This document shows, in pieces, positions 8,159 to 15,887 of a stretch of 64,000 nucleotides of DNA (the stretch's first letter is position 1; each line of letters opens with the position of its first letter). The notes beneath the pieces are model-generated. The model saw only the letters and a program-made list of their open reading frames with translations, ran no database searches and was not told the DNA's origin. The stretch lies in assembly GCF_000482245.1 (NCBI RefSeq), contig NZ_AWNH01000117.1:87158-151157 (forward strand), read 5' to 3'. The stretch is from Leptolyngbya sp. Heron Island J. Its GTDB lineage: Bacteria; Cyanobacteriota; Cyanobacteriia; Phormidesmidales; Phormidesmidaceae. Both the position numbers and the translations under genes were made by a program.

Positions 8159-9040
8159 CTATTTTGGTCTAAAGAAATCCATGACGGCCAAAAATGCGCC
8201 ACCCACAATTAATAGACAAGCCAGCCAGACTGACCAAGTCGCTTCAGCTAGTCCACAGATGATTAAAAGAAGTGTCGATAACAATGGTGCTGTATAAGAC
8301 AGCGCCCCCAATACTTTGATATCGCCATGTTTAACACCGTAGTCCCAGGTGAAAAAAGCCAGGCCGACAGGACCTAATCCCAAACACAAAATTGCGATCC
8401 ACTGCCAGCCCATGGGTAAGACAGTTGGTTCAAATGCAACGTGACAGAGCCAGGCCAAAATTGCTGTTGCCCCGCAAAACCCTCCCACAGCATTGGTGGG
8501 AATATGGCCAAACCGTCGGGACAGGAGGGAATAGCTCGACCAGGTCAATGCACATACAATCGCTGATCCATAGCCAGTCTTATAGCGCGGATCAAAGCTT
8601 AAGGATTGGCCTTTGGTAATCAGCAAACCTGCACCGATGAAACCTGCGATCGCACCCCCTACATGAAACCACCTTAGCCGCTCTCCGGGTAACAGCGCTG
8701 AAAAGAAGACAATCAACAACGGCCACAAATAAGCAATCAAACTCGCTTCAACAGCCGGTGCGTTTTGCAATGCCATAAAGTAGAAAAAGTGATAGCCAAA
8801 CAACCCCGTGATACCCAGCGTCCAGACCGCTTTGGGCAGTTTTAGATGCACCAGTGGATTGCCCCCATCCCTTACCCAGGTGGCAATCCCAATAAAAAAG
8901 GCAACCGTAAATGACATCGCCGTCAGTTGAAACGGTGGGATAGGCCCACTGAGTTTAGTTAATAGGGCCAGCGCGGCCCACATCAAAATAGCCGTAAACC
9001 CAATCATGGTAGATCTCTGCTGACGTATGGCTGATTGCAC
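8159..9040 (-). CDS. DMT-superfamily (EamA) exporter, YddG-like
   Basis: The 293-residue protein has ten hydrophobic helices in two EamA repeats. Characteristic pieces are MIGFTAILMWAALALLTKLS at the start, HFFYFMALQNAPAVEASLIAYLWPLL at the end of repeat one and FFTWDYGVKHGDIKVLGALSYTAPL in repeat two. The last matches the YddG aromatic amino-acid exporter pattern. It would export amino acids or related metabolites across the inner membrane. Translation may begin at GTG 9040 or at ATG 9007. It lies just downstream of an AraC-type regulator on the same strand, so that protein probably controls it. Confidence 0.85.
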   Translation of the reverse strand: MQSAIRQQRSTMIGFTAILMWAALALLTKLSGPIPPFQLTAMSFTVAFFIGIATWVRDGGNPLVHLKLPKAVWTLGITGLFGYHFFYFMALQNAPAVEASLIAYLWPLLIVFFSALLPGERLRWFHVGGAIAGFIGAGLLITKGQSLSFDPRYKTGYGSAIVCALTWSSYSLLSRRFGHIPTNAVGGFCGATAILAWLCHVAFEPTVLPMGWQWIAILCLGLGPVGLAFFTWDYGVKHGDIKVLGALSYTAPLLSTLLLIICGLAEATWSVWLACLLIVGGAFLAVMDFFRPK

Positions 9041-9111
9041 AACAACTCTGCTTCGCTAATGTCGACGCTGTCCATCATAGAAGCGTCGTCGATAGCTAAG
9101 TTAGCCAGATT

Positions 9112-9867
9112 TCAGGAATAAGTTCGCCGGATTTTGGATCTTGTGCGATAAACCTTAGGAGAAATCCCTTCTCGTTGTCGCAACAGCCGCGAGAGGGAGG
9201 ATGCCTGCCCAAAGCCCACCCGCTGAGCAATTTGATAAATCGGCAAATCAGTATGCTGCAACAGATCCTTCGCTTGTTTCAAGCGTAGGTCTTGAATATA
9301 TGCCTTAGGAGATTTCCCCGTTTTCCCCTGAAACCATTCACTGTAATAGGAGAAGCTATATCCCTCGATCTGCGCCAATTGAGCCACGGACAGAGGGCGG
9401 TGATACTGTTGGTGGATATAACGTAGCGAAGGGGAGCTAGAGGATTGAGCTAATAAGCTGCTGCTGTAATGCACCAGGTGCAAGAGCGATGCAGCTGAAG
9501 ATGCATTCTCTCCTGCATCCCCTTGCTCATCAATTTCAGCTAACAAGAGTAAGCGGAGAGCATGCCATCGCTCTTCAAAATCAGCTCGAATACCATGGGA
9601 TATTTCATTTCTGGTTAGATTAGCCACCAGATGAGCAGGAATATCGAGAATTAAAAACTCATTTGCATCCTGACCATAGAAATAGTGTGAACATCCGGGG
9701 GGGACAAAAAAGACAGATGACGCATCCAGCTTAAATTGATGCACCTGGGTTTCGATAAAGAGGCTACCCGTAAGTGGCACAATTAACTGGGCAAAAGGAT
9801 GATCATGGGTACAGCCCTTAGCAGCATAGGTTCGCTTTTCACCAATAATTGTCTGCAGCATGATCAT
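9112..9867 (-). CDS. AraC-family regulator with cupin sensor domain
   Basis: About 250 residues. An N-terminal cupin (HDHPFAQLIVPLTGSLFIET, FVPPGCSHYFYGQD) is joined to a C-terminal double helix-turn-helix at about residues 150-245 (LSVAQLAQIEGYSFSYYSEW, then YQIAQRVGFGQASSLSRLLR). The start is placed at ATG 9867 or 9861, close behind AGGTGA; the frame reaches a TTG at 9891. It is followed by the YddG-like exporter gene, a common pairing in which the regulator senses the exported compound and activates export. Confidence 0.85.
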   Translation of the reverse strand: MIMLQTIIGEKRTYAAKGCTHDHPFAQLIVPLTGSLFIETQVHQFKLDASSVFFVPPGCSHYFYGQDANEFLILDIPAHLVANLTRNEISHGIRADFEERWHALRLLLLAEIDEQGDAGENASSAASLLHLVHYSSSLLAQSSSSPSLRYIHQQYHRPLSVAQLAQIEGYSFSYYSEWFQGKTGKSPKAYIQDLRLKQAKDLLQHTDLPIYQIAQRVGFGQASSLSRLLRQREGISPKVYRTRSKIRRTYS

Positions 9868-9994
9868 CACCTGAGGAAATCCATAGGGCAATAATATCTC
9901 ACTCAGGAATTAGCAGCCAAATAAAACACCAGCATGAAAGTATGGTGTAGGATACCTTTCCTTGACGTTGGCGAAGTCTGCTTATCTCTTCACT

Positions 9995-10147
9995 TTATGG
10001 ACTCTGTCTATTTTCCGCTAGCTGTCTGAGGCTGCGGGCGATGGACTCTAACGCTTTCATGATGCGCCAGATAACAACAACGAAAAAAATCACTGAAGCT
10101 ATCAACAGAACAATATATGAAAGGTATAGAAGTGAGTATATGGCCAT
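9995..10147 (-). CDS. 50-residue single-span membrane protein
   Basis: The minus-strand frame begins at ATG 10147 with GGAG about 9 bases upstream. It encodes 50 residues: a short start, one long hydrophobic helix (about residues 4-27, including SYIVLLIASVIFFVVVIW), and an amphipathic charged tail (RIMKALESIARSLRQLAENR). The composition is that of a genuine bitopic small protein. It stands alone between the AraC gene and repeat copy C. Function unknown; such proteins often modulate larger membrane complexes. Confidence 0.6.
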   Translation of the reverse strand: MAIYSLLYLSYIVLLIASVIFFVVVIWRIMKALESIARSLRQLAENRQSP

Positions 10148-10182
10148 TTTTCAATCTCCAGTGGTTTATTTATTGAATGTCA

Positions 10183-10276
10183 GGGCGTTGCTGATCCGAA
10201 CTATGATTTTGTCTTGAACATATCACTGTACAGGGTTTCTCGTCGATCGGTTCATCCTCGAAATCAGCAACGACAA
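10183..10276 (+). repeat. Dispersed ~90-bp inverted-end element, copy C
   Basis: The copy begins GGGCGTTGCTGATCCGAACT and ends GGTTCATCC, then AATCAGCAACGACAA. The ends CGTTGCTGAT and ATCAGCAACG are inverted. It shares the core GATCGGTTCATCCTC with the copy at 38741. It lies in the 290-base gap between the 50-residue membrane protein gene and the COG2509 gene, outside any credible gene. Confidence 0.8.
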
Positions 10277-10437
10277 TTTAAGCACGTTGTTAGTTGGGCT
10301 AGCGTCTGGGGTCTACACTCAGGCGTTTAATCATGATAACGATGAAGACAACAGCCCCCTGACTCAGGAATCTCATCGCTATAGACCATTCATCTTGCCA
10401 ACGCTCAATGTCACAGCCACTGACCAAAAACCTGGGA

Positions 10438-12060
10438 TTATCCAACCAGGCAGGATGCTTTCTCTACAATGCTGAGAGCAACCGCTTCAGCGACTTTAAT
10501 GCCATCAACACCTGCTGAGAGAATCCCGCCCGCATAGCCAGCACCCTCACCAGCGGGGTAGAGTCCTTGCGTATTCAGACTTTGAAAATCTTCTCCTCGT
10601 TTTATGCGAATCGGTGATGATGTCCGTGTTTCGACGCCTGTAAGAACAGCATCATGCATGACAAACCCTTGGATCTTTTGATCAAAAATGGGAAGGGCTT
10701 CACGTATTGCCGCAATGGCATAGTCTGGCAGACTAGAACTGAGATCGCAGAGATGCACCCCCGGTCGATACGTAGGTTTGACACTGCCTAACTGTGTAGA
10801 GGGGTTACCCGCTAGAAAATCACCGACTAGCTGTCCTGGGGCTTCGTAGGTGCTGCCGCCCAACTCAAAGGCACGAGATTCTAACTCTCGTTGTAAGGCG
10901 ATACCCGCCAGGGGACTCCCAGGATAATCTTCTTCAGGCGAAATGCCGACAACTATACCGCTGTTGGCATTTTTACCGCTGCGTTCGTACTGGCTCATAC
11001 CATTGGTCACCACTCGCCCCGTTTCTGATGTGGCTGCAACCACCTGCCCCCCTGGACACATGCAAAAGCTATAGACTGAGCGACCATTGCTGCAGTGATG
11101 GACCAACTTATAATCAGCTGCACCCAAAATAGGATGTCCGGCCTGCTCGCCAAAGCGCGCTTGATCAATCAGGGGTTGGGGATGCTCTATACGAAACCCA
11201 ATGGAAAATGGCTTCGGTTCGATATACACGCCGCGCCGATGCAGCATTTCAAAGGTATCGCGAGCACTATGCCCCACAGCTAGCACCACATGGTCGGTGC
11301 GAATATGGTCACCATTGGCGAGAATTACTCCCCGCACTTGCCCGGCTTCAATCTCAATATCGTCAACGCGGGCTTCAAATCGCACGTCTCCGCCTAGCGA
11401 GAGAATGGTATTGCGCAGATTCTCAACAATTTTGACGAGGCGATAGGTGCCGATATGGGGCTTGTTGATGTAGAGAATTTCTGGCACTGCTCCGGCATTG
11501 ACCAATTCTTGCAGAACCTTACGGCCATGGTGATTGGTGTCTTTAATCCGGCTGTAGAGCTTGCCGTCGGAAAATGTACCGGCTCCACCTTCACCAAATT
11601 GGACATTGGACTCGGGTTTAAACTTACGCTTACTCCAAAAGCCAAAGGTATCTACAGAACGCTCATGCACCGCCTTGCCGCGCTCCAGAATAATAGGCTT
11701 AAATCCCATTTGAGCCAGCAACAACCCGGCAAACATGCCGCAGGGGCCATTGCCGATAACAACAGGTCGGTGTTCTAACACCTTAGGGGCGGCAGCGACG
11801 TAGTGATAGCTGGTATCCGGTGTCGGTCTGATATGGGGGTCTTTCTTAAAACGGCTCAGCAGCTGCTTTTGCTTGGGTGTTTCGATATCAACGATATACA
11901 CCAGCTGAATTTCGCCCCGCTTACGGGCGTCGTAGCTGCGCTTAAAGACGCTGTAGCTGATTTGATCAGCAGTCTTCAGACGCAATTTTTTTAGGATAGC
12001 GGCCTGCAGATCTTCGTCTGTATGGTCGAGGGGCAGCTTGATCTCGGAAAGGCGCAGCAT
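10438..12060 (-). CDS. FAD-dependent dehydrogenase, COG2509 type
   Basis: The 540-residue protein has an N-terminal leader domain of about 95 residues (LRLSEIKLPLDHTDEDLQAA). An FAD Rossmann motif follows (VIGNGPCGMFAGLLLAQMGF, about residues 100-120), then FGEGGAGTFSDGKLYSR, a second dinucleotide stretch (VVLAVGHSARDTFEML) and a C-terminal YPAGEGAGYAGGILSAGVDG segment that closes the FAD site. This is the full length expected for the uncharacterised COG2509 flavoproteins, found in many bacteria and plastids. The physiological substrate is not known. It is transcribed alone. Confidence 0.9.
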   Translation of the reverse strand: MLRLSEIKLPLDHTDEDLQAAILKKLRLKTADQISYSVFKRSYDARKRGEIQLVYIVDIETPKQKQLLSRFKKDPHIRPTPDTSYHYVAAAPKVLEHRPVVIGNGPCGMFAGLLLAQMGFKPIILERGKAVHERSVDTFGFWSKRKFKPESNVQFGEGGAGTFSDGKLYSRIKDTNHHGRKVLQELVNAGAVPEILYINKPHIGTYRLVKIVENLRNTILSLGGDVRFEARVDDIEIEAGQVRGVILANGDHIRTDHVVLAVGHSARDTFEMLHRRGVYIEPKPFSIGFRIEHPQPLIDQARFGEQAGHPILGAADYKLVHHCSNGRSVYSFCMCPGGQVVAATSETGRVVTNGMSQYERSGKNANSGIVVGISPEEDYPGSPLAGIALQRELESRAFELGGSTYEAPGQLVGDFLAGNPSTQLGSVKPTYRPGVHLCDLSSSLPDYAIAAIREALPIFDQKIQGFVMHDAVLTGVETRTSSPIRIKRGEDFQSLNTQGLYPAGEGAGYAGGILSAGVDGIKVAEAVALSIVEKASCLVG

Positions 12061-12230
12061 GGAAAAACGGAGCGTGGGTCACTGCTTATTTTGCCACGGT
12101 TGTCTGGGGATGGCGTTATGTAGCGATCGCAACCCATGACCAGGATCACAAAAGAGGCTTGGGAATTACGATTGGCGGTTTGTATCAAATTTAACCAAAT
12201 CGTTCACACACTTATAAGGAGCCAAGACTA

Positions 12231-13184
12231 ATGGCTTACTACAGACACCAGCTGCCCCAACCAACTGACAAGATTTTTATTACCGATGGCGGTCTTGAAA
12301 CCGTATTGTTATTCCAACAGGGTTGGGATTTGCCAGACTTTGCCGCCTTTACCCTACTGGACCGGCCCTTGGGGACTGAAGCCCTAGAAAGCTATTTCAG
12401 CACCTATGGCAAACTGGCCCGATCCTATGGCATGGGATTGGTGTTAGAAAGCCCTACCTGGCGGGCAAATGCTGACTGGGGCAAGCGTCAGGGCTATGGT
12501 GCGGCGGAGCTAGCAGATATAAATCGGCGTGCGATCGCACTGCTCGAAACTATCCGTACAGATTACAGCTCCACCCATAGCCCTATCGTTCTTAGCGGCT
12601 GCATTGGTCCCCGTGGCGATGGCTACAGCCCTGACATGATGATGAGCGCTGCAGAGGCTGAGCAATACCATCAGGACCAGATTGATAGCTTTCGCGATAC
12701 CACCGCCGACCTAGTCTCAGCCATGACCATCACCTATCCTGAGGAAGCAATTGGTATCGTTCGTGCAGCCCAAAATGCCCAGATGCCAGTGGTCATATCA
12801 TTTACCGTCGAAACCGACGGTCGCTTACCCAACGGCCTATCCCTCAAAGAGGCGATCCACAGGGTCGATGCCGCCACCAATAGCGCCTCAGCCTACTATA
12901 TGATTAACTGCGCTCACCCCATACACTTTGATCGGTCAATTATCAATCAAGGCAACTGGGTAGAAAGGATTCGTGGGCTTCGAGCCAATGCTTCGATGAT
13001 GAGCCATGCTGAGTTAGACGAGTCTGAAACTTTAGATGAAGGCAATCCTCGGGACTTAGGCGAACGCTTCTACCGCCTTAAACAGCAGCTGCCTCACCTG
13101 ACCATTCTCGGTGGCTGCTGTGGTACCAATCACCGCCATATTGAGGCTATCTGCAAAGCCTGCAGCTTTGTCTCAGTTAGATAG
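12231..13184 (+). CDS. Homocysteine S-methyltransferase-family protein
   Basis: The 317-residue protein carries the family's opening ITDGGLETVLLFQQGWDLP, the barrel segment SGCIGPRGDGYSPD, YYMINCAHPIHF and the C-terminal zinc motif LGGCCGTNHRHIEAIC. The cysteine of NCAHP and the two cysteines of GGCCG are the zinc ligands. Family members transfer a methyl group from S-methylmethionine, betaine or a related donor to homocysteine; the donor here cannot be told from sequence. AAGGAG precedes the ATG by 9 bases. A glycosyltransferase-like gene follows on the same strand after 64 bases. Confidence 0.9.
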   Translation: MAYYRHQLPQPTDKIFITDGGLETVLLFQQGWDLPDFAAFTLLDRPLGTEALESYFSTYGKLARSYGMGLVLESPTWRANADWGKRQGYGAAELADINRRAIALLETIRTDYSSTHSPIVLSGCIGPRGDGYSPDMMMSAAEAEQYHQDQIDSFRDTTADLVSAMTITYPEEAIGIVRAAQNAQMPVVISFTVETDGRLPNGLSLKEAIHRVDAATNSASAYYMINCAHPIHFDRSIINQGNWVERIRGLRANASMMSHAELDESETLDEGNPRDLGERFYRLKQQLPHLTILGGCCGTNHRHIEAICKACSFVSVR

Positions 13185-13193
13185 GGCTGGCGC

Positions 13194-13240
13194 ACGGGGT
13201 AAACGTGGTAGACCATGAGGAAGTATCCATGTTTACCCGT
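13194..13240. promoter_or_regulatory. Inverted repeat before the GT-C-like membrane protein gene
   Basis: ACGGGGTAAACGTGG (13194-13208) can pair with CCATGTTTACCCGT (13227-13240) around an 18-base loop. The hairpin starts 9 bases after the methyltransferase stop and ends 8 bases before the next gene's GTG. It has no T-run, so it is more likely an mRNA processing or translation-control element than a terminator. Confidence 0.45.
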
Positions 13241-13248
13241 CCCGCGCT

Positions 13249-14808
13249 GTGTTCACGAAGACATTCAAATCCTTATCTCAAGACCAAGATCGCTGGCTAG
13301 ACATTTGCTGTCTGTTTGGTCTCGGGATTGGGATTTTGCTGCGGCTGAGCCAATATCTCAGTAATCGTTCCCTCTGGTTTGATGAAGTGGCCCTCGGCCT
13401 CAATCTGTTGGATCGTGGTTACTTCGAATTGCTGGATGCCCTGGATTATAACCAGGCTGCACCGCCGCTGTTTCTTTGGATTGAGAAACTGGCCCTTGAA
13501 ACCTGGGGAAGCCATGAATATGCGCTGCGGTTATTTCCCTTGTTAGGGGGGCTGTTGTCGCTAGGGTTGTTCTATCAGGTAACTCGACAGTTTGCCTCGG
13601 GATGGAGCCGACCCATTGCTATTTTGCTGTTCTCAGTGCAAGGTTATATTGCTTATTTTGCCAGCGAAACTAAACCCTATAGCTGGGATGTTGCGATCTC
13701 ATTGTTACTCTTCACAGCATTAACCTCAATCAATACACTCAAACCGAGCCATAAACAGCTGTTCATTGCAGGTATTCTCAGCATATTCAGCATTTGGCTA
13801 TCCTTTCCTAGTATTTTTATCTTAGCTAGCGTCGAGGCCGTTAACCTACTCAAGCTACAGCCCTGGAAAACATCCTGGCAATCTCTACAGACCTTTTTAA
13901 GACGACGTATCCCACTTTACAGCGCCTGGCTCATCAGCTTTGGCGGTCTATACTTTGGCATCATTCGCAAAACACTATCAGACACCGGCTTAGCTGACAG
14001 CTGGGCCGGTCGTTACCCTGACAACTTCTGGGATATAGGCTGGTTATTAGACTCTTTCGGTCGCTTCTTTTACCGCCCTTTAGGCTTTCCTGGCCCCGCC
14101 GATGGTGTTGCCATAGTCGCCTTTATCACCGGCTGTATTTTGTTGTACCGCACAGCTAAGCTCCGGCTGCTCTATCTCAGCAGTCCATTGATTATTTCTC
14201 TATTGGCAGCTTTTCTCCACAAATACCCATTTCGAGAACGACTCATATTATTTTTGACTCCCTTTGCACTTATTTTGTTAGCAGAAGGAATTGTTTTTTG
14301 GTTAGAGCGCTGGCGAAAACAGCCCAGAATGCTGAGCTTGATCAGTATTCTCATGGCCACAACTCTAATATTGATGCCATTATGGCGAGGTCTGCACGGT
14401 ACGATAGTTCCTACAAGTTCACATTTCGATCACGTGAGACCAACGATTGAATATATCGATACTCACTGGCAATCAGGGGATAAGCTCTACGTTTTGCCGG
14501 GGGCACAGCTGCAGTTTGAATTTTACAACCGCCGCATTGAGCTTCCTAAGTCCGAGATTATCCTCAGCCAGCTGCAAAATATTGGCATTTGGAAAGTGTC
14601 CGATGATGACTTAGAAAAGCATTATCAGGAATTAGACAGACTGAAAACAACAGAACTACAGAACCAGGATAGAGTCTGGGTTCTATTAGCCAGAAAACAG
14701 CCTCAATCTGAGGAGGCCATCGTAGAACAGCTCAACCGTCTAGGCACAATGAAGGAGCGGAAACAATATCCAGGTGCTATGGTAGGACTGTACGATTTCT
14801 CATCGTAG
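13249..14808 (+). CDS. GT-C-fold membrane glycosyltransferase-like protein
   Basis: The 519-residue protein has about ten or more membrane helices and a soluble C-terminal part of about 120 residues. The first loop carries SLWFDEVALGLNLLDRGYFE with the acidic DE pair in the position of the catalytic loop of GT39/ArnT-like enzymes. Further along are PLFLWIEKLALETWGSHEYALR and YFASETKPYSWD. Such enzymes transfer sugars from polyprenyl-phosphate donors outside the membrane. The start is a GTG without a visible ribosome site, so it is uncertain. ogt follows after 19 bases and may be cotranscribed. Acceptor and donor are unknown. Confidence 0.75.
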   Translation: MFTKTFKSLSQDQDRWLDICCLFGLGIGILLRLSQYLSNRSLWFDEVALGLNLLDRGYFELLDALDYNQAAPPLFLWIEKLALETWGSHEYALRLFPLLGGLLSLGLFYQVTRQFASGWSRPIAILLFSVQGYIAYFASETKPYSWDVAISLLLFTALTSINTLKPSHKQLFIAGILSIFSIWLSFPSIFILASVEAVNLLKLQPWKTSWQSLQTFLRRRIPLYSAWLISFGGLYFGIIRKTLSDTGLADSWAGRYPDNFWDIGWLLDSFGRFFYRPLGFPGPADGVAIVAFITGCILLYRTAKLRLLYLSSPLIISLLAAFLHKYPFRERLILFLTPFALILLAEGIVFWLERWRKQPRMLSLISILMATTLILMPLWRGLHGTIVPTSSHFDHVRPTIEYIDTHWQSGDKLYVLPGAQLQFEFYNRRIELPKSEIILSQLQNIGIWKVSDDDLEKHYQELDRLKTTELQNQDRVWVLLARKQPQSEEAIVEQLNRLGTMKERKQYPGAMVGLYDFSS

Positions 14809-14827
14809 AGATAAAAACAGTTAAGCC

Positions 14828-15421
14828 ATGGTCAAGCCAGTCACAACGCTATGCCTCACCACGGTAAATTCTCCCATCGGTGATATTTTGTTAGTCACAG
14901 ACAACAACGCGCTTGTTTCGCTTGACTATCAAGGTTATGAGCACAGAATGATGCGACTGCTAACAAAACGCTATGGTGCTTTTGAGCTCATTGAAAACTG
15001 CCGTGATGGACAAAACTGTTCTCCTCTGGAAGCCACACTACGCGGCCATATCCATGCATATCTAGAGGGTGATCTCACCGCCATCGACCACATTCCTGTC
15101 AACCCCGGCGGCACTAAATTTCAGTCTACGGTCTGGCATGCCCTACGCACCATTCCTGTTGGTACGGCGATTTCTTATGGTGAACTCGCCCGTCAGCTGG
15201 GCAACCCCGCCGCAGTTAGAGCAGTTGGTACCACCAATGGCCTCAATCCTATCTCAATTGTGTTGCCCTGCCACCGAGTGATCGGCGCTAATGGTAGCCT
15301 CACTGGCTACGCAGGCGGTCTAGAACGCAAACACTGGTTGCTACACCATGAGGGTGTTGACCTGGCAACATTCAAACAAAAATCAAGCCCAGGTCAACAA
15401 CTTTCTCTACTGGATAACTGA
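14828..15421 (+). CDS. ogt: Methylated-DNA--protein-cysteine S-methyltransferase
   Basis: The 197-residue protein repairs O6-methylguanine by moving the methyl group to its own cysteine. The active-site motif LPCHRVIGANGSLTGYAGGL is intact with the acceptor cysteine at about residue 148. The DNA-binding helix-turn-helix (TAISYGELARQLGNPAAVRA) precedes it. The N-terminal domain opens with TTVNSPIGDILLVTDNNALV, as in Ogt and the Ada C-terminal half. No Ada regulatory domain is attached. The final 25 residues are a polar tail beyond the usual family end. Confidence 0.93.
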   Translation: MVKPVTTLCLTTVNSPIGDILLVTDNNALVSLDYQGYEHRMMRLLTKRYGAFELIENCRDGQNCSPLEATLRGHIHAYLEGDLTAIDHIPVNPGGTKFQSTVWHALRTIPVGTAISYGELARQLGNPAAVRAVGTTNGLNPISIVLPCHRVIGANGSLTGYAGGLERKHWLLHHEGVDLATFKQKSSPGQQLSLLDN

Positions 15422-15471
15422 GGAGCTGACAGCTCAACAAAATATCAGCGTGAATTATGTCGCGAGACGCC

Positions 15472-15771
15472 TCAAGGCACTCTGGCAGCACCGACCCCTG
15501 TCTCGCCAGTCGCCACGACAACCGTATCAAACAGACTAATATCCGTATCGCCAGGAAATGACACATTAAACGAGCCTTCAACGGCAGGTAATGGCCCTAA
15601 ATCAACGGTCTGTTTAGATAGGTCACCGTTGATGGTCAAATAACCATTAAGCTCACCCTCAGCGTCCGTCGTAAAATTTTGAAAGGCCAGATCACCCCCC
15701 ACACCAGCGATGATAGCAACGCCTACATTACCGCTGGTTGTATGGTCATTCGTGCCTGAAAAAGCGCCCAT
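15472..15771 (-). CDS. Unidentified 99-residue Gly/Val-rich protein
   Basis: AAGGAGTG lies directly before ATG 15771, so translation is likely. The product starts MGAFSGTNDHTTSGNVGVAI and is rich in Gly, Val, Thr and Asp with almost no positive charge. This composition suggests a small beta-sandwich or structural protein. It has no signal peptide, no cysteine and no motif that I recognise. It lies 116 bases downstream of the GH116 glucosidase gene on the same strand and may share its transcript. Its end faces the ogt gene. Confidence 0.6.
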   Translation of the reverse strand: MGAFSGTNDHTTSGNVGVAIIAGVGGDLAFQNFTTDAEGELNGYLTINGDLSKQTVDLGPLPAVEGSFNVSFPGDTDISLFDTVVVATGETGVGAARVP

Positions 15772-15887
15772 AACACTCCTTGTTAGTGATTAGAATATGG
15801 CTGATTGTAGAAATCTACTGGAAATTCAATCGATTTCCAACAGATCGGGCCCCATGGCCAGGTTACCAAGATTGGCACTGGATTTAA

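Noticed and set aside
10287..10475. 62-codon plus-strand frame after repeat copy C
   Set aside because: No ribosome site; it overlaps the end of the COG2509 gene and lacks any recognisable pattern.
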